Source of the DNA: Limisphaerales bacterium | GTDB taxonomy: Bacteria > Verrucomicrobiota > Verrucomicrobiia > Limisphaerales > SXTU01 | Direction of reading: 5' to 3' | Assembly (NCBI GenBank): GCA_009773355.1 | Contig: WRPG01000007.1 | Span: 97,635 to 161,634 of the forward strand | Length of the DNA: 64,000 bases | Shown here: piece by piece, positions 15,554 to 23,865 of the stretch | How the letters are laid out: the number at the start of each line of letters is the position of its first letter | Position numbering within the stretch: the stretch's first letter is position 1 | Position numbers and translations under genes: made by a program | Notes under the pieces: model-generated | Databases searched by the model: none | What the model saw: only the letters and a program-made list of their open reading frames with translations | Told to the model about the DNA's origin: nothing

Positions 15554-16825
15554 TTATTTCGCCGCCACCGGCTGCGGCTGGGCCTTCTCCCACTCGGCCT
15601 TGGACACTTTCTTCGCCTGGTGCAGGAAGACGGAGAGGCCCTTCTTGTTGCCGGACACCACGTCAGGCAGCCCGTCGCCATTGATGTCGCCGGCGGTGAT
15701 CTGCGTGCCGACGCCGGAGTTGTCATCAATCAGGTGCGGGATGAAGTCCACGGTCTTGTCCGCGCGGCGCTGGAGCTTGAACCAGTAGAGCACGGCGGGC
15801 GCGTTCGGCTCGGCGTCGCCGGCGGGGCCGTGCGCCCAGAAGCGCTTGCCGGTGACGAGGTCTTTCACGCCGTCGCCGTCCATGTCCACGAGCGTCTGCG
15901 AGTGGAGCTGGCTGAACTTGATGCCGTAGCGGTTGTGCTCGGGCTTGTTGTTCATGATGAGGTGCTCACGGAACTTCACCGCGCCGCCTTCGCGCTGGCC
16001 CTCATACCAAGCAAGACCGTAGCCATGCGCGTCCCAGCTCGTGATGACATCGGCGAGGCCGTCGGCGTTCACGTCATAGACCAGCATCTGGCCGCCGCCG
16101 CGCAGGCCGGCGGGCGCGAAGGGCACGGCGTGAAACTGCCACTGCCCGCCGGCGCGGTAGTCCTTGGGCTGCTCCCACCAGCCGTCGCGGTCGAGAATGT
16201 CCGCGTGGCCGTCGCCGTTCACGTCGCCGAAGCCGTAGCCGTGCGTGTAGCGGAAGTATTTCTTCGCGTCGGTCGGCGAGATGGCCCAGAACTTCGCGGG
16301 CTTGGTCGGGTCTTTCCAGTCCAGTTCCGCGAAGCCGAGCTGGCCGCCGGTGTGGAAAATCAGCTCGGGCTTGCCGTCGCCGTTCATGTCGCCGAGCTGC
16401 GGCGACTCGTTGTCGGTCACGGCGAAGACGACGTGGCGCGGCCAGTGGCCGGCGACGCCCCTGGGGTTTTCATACCACGCGGTCTCCTTGCCCGGCCACG
16501 AATAGACCAGGATGTCCGGCCAGCCGTCGCTGTTGAAGTCGTGGGTGAAGGTGAGGAAGTAGTCGGAGTAGCCCTTCGCAGGGTCGTAGGGCTTGGCGGC
16601 GGGCGGCGTGTATTCCACGCGCTGCTTGAAGTCCGGCCCGAGGAAGAGAAACGGCCCGGCGACCACGTCCTTCTTCCCGTCCTTGTTGAAGTCCGCGAAG
16701 TCCGCGCCCTCGCAGAGGAAGTTCGTGGTCACGAGGATTTTCTGGAACGAGTGCAGGGTGTAGTCGGCGGCAGACGCGGCGGAGAGCGACAGGCCGACGG
16801 CGAGACCGGTAAGGAGCTTGTTCAT
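15554..16825 (-). CDS. Secreted FG-GAP/VCBS-repeat beta-propeller
   Basis: A 423-residue exported protein with a signal peptide (MNKLLTGLAVGLSLSAASA). It consists of repeated calcium-binding units: ADFNKDGKKDVVAG, HDFNSDGWPDILV, GDMNGDGKPELIFHTG, GDVNGDGHADILD, YDVNADGLADVITSW, VDMDGDGVKDLVTG and GDINGDGLPDVVSG. Seven such D-x-[DN]-x-DG units fit one seven-bladed propeller. Such proteins are adhesive or ligand-binding and secreted; no enzyme motif is present. The ATG is set by the signal peptide; upstream codons are antisense to the DUF1080-like gene. Confidence 0.9.
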   Translation of the reverse strand: MNKLLTGLAVGLSLSAASAADYTLHSFQKILVTTNFLCEGADFADFNKDGKKDVVAGPFLFLGPDFKQRVEYTPPAAKPYDPAKGYSDYFLTFTHDFNSDGWPDILVYSWPGKETAWYENPRGVAGHWPRHVVFAVTDNESPQLGDMNGDGKPELIFHTGGQLGFAELDWKDPTKPAKFWAISPTDAKKYFRYTHGYGFGDVNGDGHADILDRDGWWEQPKDYRAGGQWQFHAVPFAPAGLRGGGQMLVYDVNADGLADVITSWDAHGYGLAWYEGQREGGAVKFREHLIMNNKPEHNRYGIKFSQLHSQTLVDMDGDGVKDLVTGKRFWAHGPAGDAEPNAPAVLYWFKLQRRADKTVDFIPHLIDDNSGVGTQITAGDINGDGLPDVVSGNKKGLSVFLHQAKKVSKAEWEKAQPQPVAAK

Positions 16826-16921
16826 GCGGACATCATTCGGCTTGCGGGCTGACGGGTCAAGCTGCGGAGTGCGTCGCGCTTTTCGCTGCCCAATCGCCCG
16901 CCAGCAGGTTAAGACTGCGCC

Positions 16922-17638
16922 ATGAAAATGTTCCTCACCCTCACCGTTGCATCCCTCACCGCCATCATCGCTTCCGCCGCCGAGCCGGCCGGCTATTACA
17001 GCCGCACGATTTTCACCGACGACTTTTCTGCCAACGGCTTCGGCCCGCGCTGGGGCCACTACAAGAGCAGCAGCGTGGTGAAGGATGGCATCCTCATCGG
17101 CATCACCGCGCCGACCTCCGACCACTCCGCCGTGGACAACATCAGGTTCCCCGGCGAGCGCGACCTCGAGGTGTCGGTGAAGTTCCGCTTCACCAGCGGC
17201 AAGGCCAAGAGCTTCAACGTCTGGTTCGACGACAAGGATTACAAAGGCTCGCACGCCGGGCACATTTGCAGCGTCAGCGTCAGCCCGACGGCCGTGAACA
17301 TCGCCGACGCCAAGACCGGTGGCTTCGACCTCACCGGCGGCCTCTACGATCGCAAGAAAGCCAACCAGCTCACCGACGCGGAGAAGAAGATGCTCGCAAC
17401 GAAGGCCAAGCGCATCCCCACGACCGTGAGCCTCCAAGACTGGCACACCCTCGTCGTGCGGACGAAGGGTGCCGAAGTGAGCGTGCTGATTGACGGCAAG
17501 CTCATCGGCACGTTCGAGTCCGACGGCATCAACCACGCCACCAAATCCCTCGTGAGCCTTACCACGAACCCGGTGGACGTGCATTACGACGACTTCAGCC
17601 TCAAGGGCACCGGAGCCGGCAAAGTGGCGGCGAAGTAG
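16922..17638 (+). CDS. Exported DUF1080/LamG-like protein
   Basis: A 238-residue protein with a Sec signal peptide (MKMFLTLTVASLTAIIASAA). The body is a concanavalin-like jellyroll typical of DUF1080 proteins: IFTDDFSANGFGPRWG at the start, DWHTLVVRTKGAEVSVLIDG in the middle and VDVHYDDFSLKGT at the end. DUF1080 proteins have been linked to 3-keto-glycoside hydrolysis and to carbohydrate binding. This one is short and lacks an obvious partner domain. It is divergent from the VCBS protein, with a 96-bp gap. Confidence 0.8.
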   Translation: MKMFLTLTVASLTAIIASAAEPAGYYSRTIFTDDFSANGFGPRWGHYKSSSVVKDGILIGITAPTSDHSAVDNIRFPGERDLEVSVKFRFTSGKAKSFNVWFDDKDYKGSHAGHICSVSVSPTAVNIADAKTGGFDLTGGLYDRKKANQLTDAEKKMLATKAKRIPTTVSLQDWHTLVVRTKGAEVSVLIDGKLIGTFESDGINHATKSLVSLTTNPVDVHYDDFSLKGTGAGKVAAK

Positions 17639-17650
17639 TGAAGCGCTGCC

Positions 17651-17731
17651 GTCAAGCGAATGGGGACAGACGAATTGAACAAGACCATGAATCCCCGCCC
17701 GACTTCATTCGCTTGTCCCCATTCGTTTGAC
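17651..17731. repeat. Inverted repeat at the 5' end of the Tat-exported gene
   Basis: Arms near 17651-17680 and 17706-17731 (GTCAAGCGAATGGGGACAGA type) pair imperfectly. The ATG at 17687 sits in the loop and the right arm encodes residues just before the twin-arginine motif. Confidence 0.85.
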
Positions 17732-19027
17732 ATTACCCGGCGGAAGTTCCTCTGCGCCACCGTGACTGCTGGGGCTGGTTTCGCGGCTCTGTCTCCCGCG
17801 TTTGCCGCAACGCGCACTGCCGCAGCCGCAGCCGAGCAGGCGCACGCGGAGATTTGGCGGCGCTTCATTGACCGGCATGGGGTGATGATTGACTTCGCGG
17901 CGATGGACGGCTCGGTGTCGCTGCCCACGCCGGAGGAGTGCCGCGCGGGGAAGCCCAACGCCCTCGGCTGGTGGAGTCCCATCGAGAACGGCCCGATGTT
18001 CAACGGCCTCTACATGGACGCCGCCGTGAACCGCTGGCGGCACACGCGCGCGGACGCCGATGCGGCGAAGGCCCGGCGCTTGATTGAGGGCCTGCTCCTA
18101 CTCGCGTCGGTCAGCGAGGTGCGGGGCATGGTCGCGCGCGGTGTGAGCACCGATGGCAAAGCTCATTATCCAATGGGCTCGAACGACCAAATGTCGCCGT
18201 GGTTCCTCGGCCTGTGGCGCTACCTCGACGCAGGCCTCGCCACGCCGACAGAACGCGCCCGCATCACCGCCAAGCTCGTCGAGGTCGCGGACGCCATCGT
18301 GAAGCTGAACTGGGCCATTCCGGCGGAACCGCCCTTCAACAAGCGCGGCTCGTTCGCCGGATTCGAGTTCGACAGCGCCCCGCGCCTGCTCTTCGTCTGC
18401 AAGCTGATGCACGCCCTCACCGGCGACGCGCAGTGGGACACGCGTTATCGCACCGCGCTCGCCGAGACGGGCGGCCCGGACAAGCTTACTCGGCTGCAAA
18501 TCTGCGAGCACGGCATGGTCTTCCACTACGCCAGGTATCACTCGTGGACCTCCTGCACCTGCGTCGGCGCGGTGCGGGCCTTGTGGGAGATGGAAAAGGA
18601 CGCGGCCACGCGCGCCGCGTATGCCCGCGGCCTGCAAGCCAGCGCCGACCTCGCGCTCAAGAGCCTGCCGTTGGCCGAGCGGTTCGACAACGCGGACACC
18701 AGCCGCTTCGAGATGAACTGGCGCGTGATGAACGCGCTGTGGAAGCCGCAGCAGACGGAGAAGGAGGCTCAAGACCTCGCCCACGCACAGTTGCGGGAGT
18801 TCCTGAAAGTCGCGCCACGCCGCGCGAAGGAAACCGAGTTCATCCGCGAGCCAACCGCCGCCGCGTGGGTCGTCACGTTGGCCCCGGACGCAACCGTCCT
18901 GAAGCAGCGCGCTCCCGCCGTCGAGCGCGTCATCGCGCACTACGACTACGCCAAGCTCTACTACTCGCAGTTTTTTTGGGTGGAAGCGGCTTGGTGGCGA
19001 CTGACGAATGTCGCAAAGGGCCAATGA
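17687..19027 (+). CDS. Tat-exported protein of unknown function, probably all-helical
   Basis: A 446-residue protein with a twin-arginine signal (ITRRKFLCATVTAGAGFAA, cut near AFAA). The mature part is rich in amphipathic helices and aromatic residues (GLYMDAAVNRWRHTRADADA, SPWFLGLWRYLDAG), suggesting an alpha/alpha toroid as in polysaccharide lyases or glycosidases, but I see no catalytic signature. The N-terminal 20 residues ahead of the Tat motif are encoded by a hairpin repeat; an ATG at 17660 inside the left arm is the alternative start. The stop overlaps the next ATG by 4 bp. Confidence 0.72.
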   Translation: MNPRPTSFACPHSFDITRRKFLCATVTAGAGFAALSPAFAATRTAAAAAEQAHAEIWRRFIDRHGVMIDFAAMDGSVSLPTPEECRAGKPNALGWWSPIENGPMFNGLYMDAAVNRWRHTRADADAAKARRLIEGLLLLASVSEVRGMVARGVSTDGKAHYPMGSNDQMSPWFLGLWRYLDAGLATPTERARITAKLVEVADAIVKLNWAIPAEPPFNKRGSFAGFEFDSAPRLLFVCKLMHALTGDAQWDTRYRTALAETGGPDKLTRLQICEHGMVFHYARYHSWTSCTCVGAVRALWEMEKDAATRAAYARGLQASADLALKSLPLAERFDNADTSRFEMNWRVMNALWKPQQTEKEAQDLAHAQLREFLKVAPRRAKETEFIREPTAAAWVVTLAPDATVLKQRAPAVERVIAHYDYAKLYYSQFFWVEAAWWRLTNVAKGQ

Positions 19028-20088
19028 ACATGGAGAAGCATCATCGCCTTGTTGGAAAGGCCGTCGCTTTGAAAAAGGCGTGGATTTGTGCGGTTGTGAT
19101 GGCCGGTTTCGGAAGACGTTTGGAGCAGAATCATTTTGAAGTTCCGAGCTACTCAGCGTGGGAGAACAAGGCGTTGAAACGGCATGTCGATGAAATTGAG
19201 GACGATTTCAGGGATGTCGTGTGTCGGTTGCTGCACAGCAAGGATAGGATGCAGTTGCCTCGTCTCGCTGAATGGTTCGCCAGTCGCTATGATGGGTGGC
19301 GTGACACTCGCTTCGGCATCTACGAGATGGGTAGGGTTGGCGAAGTTGAGAATGCTATTGGCAGATTGGCCTTCCGGGACTTCATGGATTGTCCTCCCTA
19401 CGCTCAACTCCTCCTTCAAGGACTCAACGAGCCAGCACTACGGCATCCTGAGTATCACCTTGGTTCTGACCTTGCGCTCTTGTTCAACTTGTTCTTGGAC
19501 AATGAAGCCATTCTTGCCGAGGCAGCCAAGCGGCGAGAGTTGCATTCCTCCGAGCATAGTCAGTCGTTGGGGCGGAGCGTCATTTTGACATGCTTTAACC
19601 TGCTTGAAGCCTTTGTGAGCGGACTGGCTGTTGCCTGGCTAATGGAGAATCCATCTGCCTCGGCAGAGATAGTCAAGCGGTTGGAGGATAAAAACCTCCC
19701 GCTCCGACGTCGGCTTATCGAACTTCCAGGCGTCATCGTTGGACGCCCGGGTGTAATCGACGGGAAAAAGCCCCCGATGGAACCACTACTTGGCGAGTGC
19801 AAAAGGCGGAGGGATTCATTCGTTCACTGTGAGCCTGGCTCAAAACCGACGAGCTGGGGCTACGTGAAGGAACATGAATTCCACTCGGTTGATGCGTTTG
19901 CGGTTCGCAAGACGCTGGAATTGACACTCGAAAGCATTTCGCTTGTTTGGAAAGTTGTTCACGGTCGTGAACGTCCGTCTTGGCTTCCTCAACTAAATAC
20001 TGCCGGGCGATTCGAGCGAATCACCGTGGTCTTGACACCAGTCTCAAACAAACTTCCTGTTCGGAATGCACCGACGCTTGCTACCTAG
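19024..20088 (+). CDS. Hypothetical protein, atypical composition
   Basis: A 354-residue cytoplasmic protein that I do not recognise. It starts at the ATGA overlap with the preceding Tat protein, so translation is coupled. The coding sequence is clearly poorer in GC and richer in AT-ending codons than its neighbours, a sign of transfer. A central helical part contains [20 protein letters not shown], a basic segment follows ([17 protein letters not shown]), and the length suits a stand-alone enzyme or effector. No signal peptide. An RNase or HEPN-like role is a guess I cannot support from motifs. Confidence 0.6.
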   Translation: MNMEKHHRLVGKAVALKKAWICAVVMAGFGRRLEQNHFEVPSYSAWENKALKRHVDEIEDDFRDVVCRLLHSKDRMQLPRLAEWFASRYDGWRDTRFGIYEMGRVGEVENAIGRLAFRDFMDCPPYAQLLLQGLNEPALRHPEYHLGSDLALLFNLFLDNEAILAEAAKRRELHSSEHSQSLGRSVILTCFNLLEAFVSGLAVAWLMENPSASAEIVKRLEDKNLPLRRRLIELPGVIVGRPGVIDGKKPPMEPLLGECKRRRDSFVHCEPGSKPTSWGYVKEHEFHSVDAFAVRKTLELTLESISLVWKVVHGRERPSWLPQLNTAGRFERITVVLTPVSNKLPVRNAPTLAT

Positions 20089-20125
20089 CGCAGGGACGCA
20101 TACCTGCTCCGAAATCACGCCTTCT

Positions 20126-21394
20126 ATGAAAACCATAAACCGCCGCCACTTCCTCCAAACCACCCTCACCGCCGCCCTCGCCGCCTCCGCGCGCGCTGCT
20201 GACAAACGCCCCGCGCGCCTATTGCTCCGCTCGTCGTGGCAGACGGTGAACATCGGGGACATCGCGCACACGCCGGGGGTGCTCGCGCTCATCGAGAAGC
20301 ACCTGCCCGGCGTCGAGGTGCGGCTGTGGCCGAGCAAGGTGGACAACGGCGTCGAAGAGATGTTGCTCGCGCGCTTTCCGAAGCTGCGGCTCGTGAAAGG
20401 ACCGGAGGCGCTCAAGGCCGCTTTCGCCGAGTGCGACTTTTTGCTGCACGGCTCCGGGCCGTCGCTCGTGGCGCAGAACGACGTGGCGCGCTGGGCCAAG
20501 GAAACCGGCAAGCCCTACGGCGTCTATGGCATCACGCTGCCGCTGCAAGGCTCCACGGCCACTTCGCCCGCGTCGGACAAGACCATCGCCGCGACGGTTG
20601 CGGTGTTGAGCGGCGCGAAGTTCGCCTACTTCCGCGATTCGAGGTCATTGGAGTTCGCGAAGCAGCGCGGTTGCACCAGCCCGGTGATGGAGTTCGGGCC
20701 AGACGGCGCGTTCGCCACGGACTTGCGCGACGACGCGAAGGCCACGGCCTTTCTCAAGGCGAACGGCCTGGAGGACGGCCAGTTCCTCTGCTGCATCCCG
20801 CGCCTGCGCTTCACGCCCTACTGGACCATTCACAAGGAGCGCGCGATGGACCCGGTGAAGCACGCACGCAACGAGGCTTTGAAGGAGCAGGACCACGCGC
20901 CGCACCGACAGGCCATCATCGAGGTGTTGCGCCAGACGAAGCTCAAGGTGCTCATCTGCCCTGAGGACCAGACGCAGATGGCCGTGGGCAAGGAGTTGCT
21001 CTACGACCCGCTGCCCGCCGACGTGAAGCCGCGCGCGGTGTGGCGGCCGAACTACTGGCTCACCGGCGAGGCCATCTCGGTTTACACGCGCAGCGCGGGG
21101 CTGTTCGGCAACGAGATGCACTCGCCCATCATGTGCGTGGGCAACGGCATCCCGGCCATCGTCTGCCGCTGGGCCGAGCAGACGACCAAGGGCCTCATGT
21201 GGCGCGACATCGGCCTCGGCGACTGGCTCTTCGACTTCGACCAAGAAGCCGACCGCGCGCGTCTCGTGCCCACCGTGCTGGCGATGGCGAAGGACCCGGC
21301 GGCGGCGAAGGCGAAGGCGGCGAAAGGCCGCGAGTTCGTGATGAACAAATTCGCCGCGAGCATGGCGGTGGTGAAGAGGCAGTTGCCGGGTTGA
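20126..21394 (+). CDS. Tat-exported polysaccharide pyruvyltransferase-family protein
   Basis: A 422-residue protein resembling the polysaccharide pyruvyl transferase family, whose members transfer pyruvate from PEP to sugars. It begins with a twin-arginine signal ([20 protein letters not shown], then SARA). The body has the N-terminal [36 protein letters not shown] and late [19 protein letters not shown]. Family members are usually cytoplasmic, because PEP is, so export is odd. The protein may have another role in the periplasm. The ATG at 20126 was chosen over one at 20066, which would overlap the previous gene. Confidence 0.78.
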   Translation: MKTINRRHFLQTTLTAALAASARAADKRPARLLLRSSWQTVNIGDIAHTPGVLALIEKHLPGVEVRLWPSKVDNGVEEMLLARFPKLRLVKGPEALKAAFAECDFLLHGSGPSLVAQNDVARWAKETGKPYGVYGITLPLQGSTATSPASDKTIAATVAVLSGAKFAYFRDSRSLEFAKQRGCTSPVMEFGPDGAFATDLRDDAKATAFLKANGLEDGQFLCCIPRLRFTPYWTIHKERAMDPVKHARNEALKEQDHAPHRQAIIEVLRQTKLKVLICPEDQTQMAVGKELLYDPLPADVKPRAVWRPNYWLTGEAISVYTRSAGLFGNEMHSPIMCVGNGIPAIVCRWAEQTTKGLMWRDIGLGDWLFDFDQEADRARLVPTVLAMAKDPAAAKAKAAKGREFVMNKFAASMAVVKRQLPG

Positions 21395-21431
21395 TTCGCC
21401 ACAAATCTTTAACCGCAGCACAACACAACCC

Positions 21432-21827
21432 ATGAAAATCGCCGCCCATGTCGTCGCCGCCCTCTTCGGTGCCATGTTTCTTTTCGGAGGCTTCTTCTTT
21501 TTCTTCGGCACCATGCCGCCGGGGCCGCCGGAGGATTCTTTGCCCGGCAAGTTCATGGCCGCGTTCGGTCCGACCGGCTACATGGCCTTCGTGAAGGTGT
21601 GCGAAATCATCGGCGGCGCGCTCGTCGTGGTGCCCCAGACGCGCAACCTCGGCCTGCTCATCCTCGGCCCCATCGTCATCAACATCCTGTGCTTCCACGC
21701 GTTCGTGGCGAAGGGCGGCTGGGGTGGCGCGCACGCGTTCATCACGGTGGCCGCGCTGTTCCTCCTCTGGACGGAGCGCAAGGCCTTCGCTGTGCTGGTG
21801 AACCGCCCGCCTGAGCCGACACCGTAG
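21432..21827 (+). CDS. Small four-helix membrane protein, DoxX-like
   Basis: A 131-residue protein with four predicted membrane helices (AAHVVAALFGAMFLFGGFFF, YMAFVKVCEIIGGALVVV, LGLLILGPIVINILCFHAFV, AHAFITVAALFLLW), the pattern of DoxX/DoxD-like proteins. The function of such proteins is mostly unknown. The TAG stop is the first codon of a 278-bp compound repeat, so the end of the gene may have been trimmed. Confidence 0.75.
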   Translation: MKIAAHVVAALFGAMFLFGGFFFFFGTMPPGPPEDSLPGKFMAAFGPTGYMAFVKVCEIIGGALVVVPQTRNLGLLILGPIVINILCFHAFVAKGGWGGAHAFITVAALFLLWTERKAFAVLVNRPPEPTP

Positions 21828-22101
21828 CTCGACATTCCAATGTCGAGACTCCCGTGTGTTGAGCCGGAGCGAAGCAGTGAAACTGAAGCGGTCCACTTAA
21901 ACGCGGAGATGCAGAGGACGCAAAGTTCCGCAGAGCTGAGACCGGCGAAGCCCAGCAGATGGCGACCGCTTTTGGATTGCCCAACCTCTGCGTTCCTCCG
22001 CGTTCTTTGCGCCTCTGCGTTGAAGCGATAGCCACCATCTGCCGCACCGCTCCGTATAGGCTGAGAGCGCTTCAGCACTCGACATTGGAATGTCGAGCTA
22101 C
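21824..22101. repeat. Compound nested inverted repeat, no gene
   Basis: The 340-bp gap before nagB is nearly all repeat. Outer arms 21824-21847 and 22078-22101 are exact 24-bp complements (GTAGCTCGACATTCCAATGT type). Inside, 21897-21935 and 21986-22025 form a second inverted pair rich in CTCTGCG, CTCCGCG and CTTTGCG motifs. No coding sequence is evident. The left arm supplies the TAG of the DoxX-like gene. Confidence 0.93.
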
Positions 22102-22167
22102 GCGCGCGGCGCTGCGGGCGTGATTTTCTAGTGGAGCCATCCGCATCCCTTGCGCCAAGCTCCCGCC

Positions 22168-22968
22168 GTGGAAGTCATCATCCAATCCACTCCCGAAGCC
22201 GCCGCCGGGCTGCTCGCGCGGCTCATCGCCCACGACCTGCACGCCAACCCGCGCCTCGTGCTCGGCCTCGCCACCGGCCGCACGATGGAGAGCGTCTATG
22301 ACCGCCTCGCACGGATGCACCGCGAGGCCGGCCTGAGCTTCGCCGGCACGCGCACGTTCAACCTCGACGAATACGTCGGCCTGCCGGCCAGCGACCCGCA
22401 CTCGTATCGCCACTACATGCAGGAGCACCTGTTCCGGCATGTGGACGTGGACCTGCGCAACACCCACCTCCCGCATGGCGACGCCCCCGACCTTGACGCC
22501 GAGTGCCGCCGCTACGAGGAACTCATCCGGCAGTGCGGCGGCATTGACCTCCAGCTCCTCGGCATCGGGCAGACCGGCCACATCGGCTTCAACGAGCCGC
22601 TCTCCGCGCTGCATTCGCGCACGCGGGTGAAGGCGCTTTCGCCCGTGACCGTCGCGCAAAACTCCTCGCTCTTCGCCGACCCGGCCAAGATGCCGCGCCG
22701 CGCCATCACGATGGGCGTGGGCACCATCCTCGAAGCCCGCCGCGTCGTGTTGCTGGCCACCGGCGCGGGCAAAGCGGAGATTATTGCCAAGGCCGTCGAA
22801 GGCCCCATCACCTCGATGATTTCCGCCACGGCGCTCCAGATGCACGCCCGCTGCACGGTCATCGTGGACGAAGCCGCCGCCGCGAGGCTGCAAGGCGTGG
22901 ACTACTACCGCTGGATTTTCGCGAATGAACCGGAGTGGGAGGCGTATCGCGGCCCGACGAACGGCTAG
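22168..22968 (+). CDS. nagB: Glucosamine-6-phosphate deaminase
   Basis: Converts glucosamine-6-phosphate to fructose-6-phosphate and ammonia, the entry of amino sugars into glycolysis. The protein has 266 residues from GTG (VEVIIQSTPEAAAG), exactly the length of E. coli NagB; a TTG six codons upstream is the alternative. The phosphate loop LGLATGRT is at about 32-39, NLDEYVGL (Asp67, equivalent to catalytic Asp72) follows, and GIGQTGHIGFNEP holds the catalytic His. Thr replaces the Asp141 of E. coli, as in the GRTGH subgroup. Its 3' end overlaps the convergent HEPN gene by 4 bp. Confidence 0.93.
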   Translation: MEVIIQSTPEAAAGLLARLIAHDLHANPRLVLGLATGRTMESVYDRLARMHREAGLSFAGTRTFNLDEYVGLPASDPHSYRHYMQEHLFRHVDVDLRNTHLPHGDAPDLDAECRRYEELIRQCGGIDLQLLGIGQTGHIGFNEPLSALHSRTRVKALSPVTVAQNSSLFADPAKMPRRAITMGVGTILEARRVVLLATGAGKAEIIAKAVEGPITSMISATALQMHARCTVIVDEAAAARLQGVDYYRWIFANEPEWEAYRGPTNG

Positions 22969-23366
22969 GTGGCGAGTCGCGCCTTCACTGCCGCCAGCAA
23001 TTCCTCCACTCGTTGAAGCTGCCCGCGTAGCTTGGGCCAGTCCGGGTCTTCCAGATCGAAGCCGGGGTAGCGGTCAGTGAAGTAGGCTTGGGCGAGTTCG
23101 AGGCACGCGGACGCGGCGAGTGGTTCGAGTTCCGACTTCCATTCGACCATGCGGTCGTGCAGGCGGACCAGATCGTGCGTCTTCTCCAACGGCCAGCCGA
23201 GGTGAATGAGTTCGGCTTTGATGATTTTCTCCAGCACTTCGGCGAGCTTGCTTCGGCACATCTCAAAGCTCAACTCGTGGGCGACGCCATGGCGCAGCAG
23301 TCCCATGTCCGACTCCACGATCAGCAGCCAGTCTGCCGGGTTGTTGCTGTCAGTTTTCCGCTGCAA
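22965..23366 (-). CDS. HEPN-domain protein, partner of MNT
   Basis: A 133-residue helical protein matching the HEPN fold: DWLLIVESDMGLLRHGVAHE, then MCRSKLAEVLEKIIKAELIH and the conserved KTHDLVRLHDRM. HEPN proteins paired with minimal nucleotidyltransferases are often toxin RNases or their relatives. The start is a TTG inside the 3' end of the MNT gene, giving a 17-bp overlap. The usual R-x4-6-H toxin motif is not obvious, so toxicity is uncertain. It is convergent with nagB. Confidence 0.8.
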   Translation of the reverse strand: MQRKTDSNNPADWLLIVESDMGLLRHGVAHELSFEMCRSKLAEVLEKIIKAELIHLGWPLEKTHDLVRLHDRMVEWKSELEPLAASACLELAQAYFTDRYPGFDLEDPDWPKLRGQLQRVEELLAAVKARLAT

Positions 23367-23709
23367 GCAGGACTCCTTCCTTGAGGACGGTCTGGAAAAA
23401 GTAGTCGCTGATGGCCTGTTTTTCCTGAAGGCGCTCGGGAGTGACAGGTATGAGCGTGAACGACGGCTTGGGGCGGAGATTCCAGACGGCGCGGAGCCAG
23501 GTCGTCGCCGTATCGTATTGCTTTTCCGCCCCGTCCGCCACGAGGCATAAGTCCACGTCGCTGTCCGGCCGGGCCTCGCCCCGCGCGTGGGAGCCGAAGA
23601 GGATCACCTGCCGCAACGGGTGCGCCGCGTGCATGGCTTCGAGGCACTGGGCCAGCGTCTCTCGCTGGGCGGCGAGCGAGGGTGGCAGGTTTTCCAAATG
23701 CAGCTTCAC
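23350..23709 (-). CDS. Minimal nucleotidyltransferase (MNT)
   Basis: A 119-residue protein with the nucleotidyltransferase signature LFGSHARGEARPDSDVDLCL, including the GS motif and the DxD metal ligands. Paired MNT/HEPN genes act as antitoxin and toxin in some systems, where MNT modifies HEPN by AMP transfer. The start is uncertain: GTG at 23709 is used, and GTG at 23718 and TTG at 23745 are alternatives. No typical Shine-Dalgarno sequence is visible. Confidence 0.85.
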   Translation of the reverse strand: MKLHLENLPPSLAAQRETLAQCLEAMHAAHPLRQVILFGSHARGEARPDSDVDLCLVADGAEKQYDTATTWLRAVWNLRPKPSFTLIPVTPERLQEKQAISDYFFQTVLKEGVLLAAEN

Positions 23710-23785
23710 TGAAGCCACGCTACGAAACTGCCCGACGTGTGGCAAGCGTTGCCCCCGGCTAAGTTTCGCAGGCCTACGGGCCGCT

Positions 23786-23847
23786 GGGCAGGAAGATTGG
23801 GGGCAGGAAAATTAAAGAGAAACCTTCCTGCCCGTCATTTTCCTGCC
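23786..23847. repeat. Inverted repeat upstream of sulfatase
   Basis: GGCAGGAAGATTGGGGGCAG with ATTTTCCTGCC and CTTCCTGCCC forms an interleaved inverted repeat ending 19 bp before the sulfatase ATG. Confidence 0.75.
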
Positions 23848-23865
23848 AATTCTCTCCCTGACATC

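Noticed and set aside
15544..15729. Longer N-terminus of the HEAT-repeat protein
   Set aside because: It overlaps the VCBS-protein gene in another frame and precedes the signal anchor at MKRMALTAVG.
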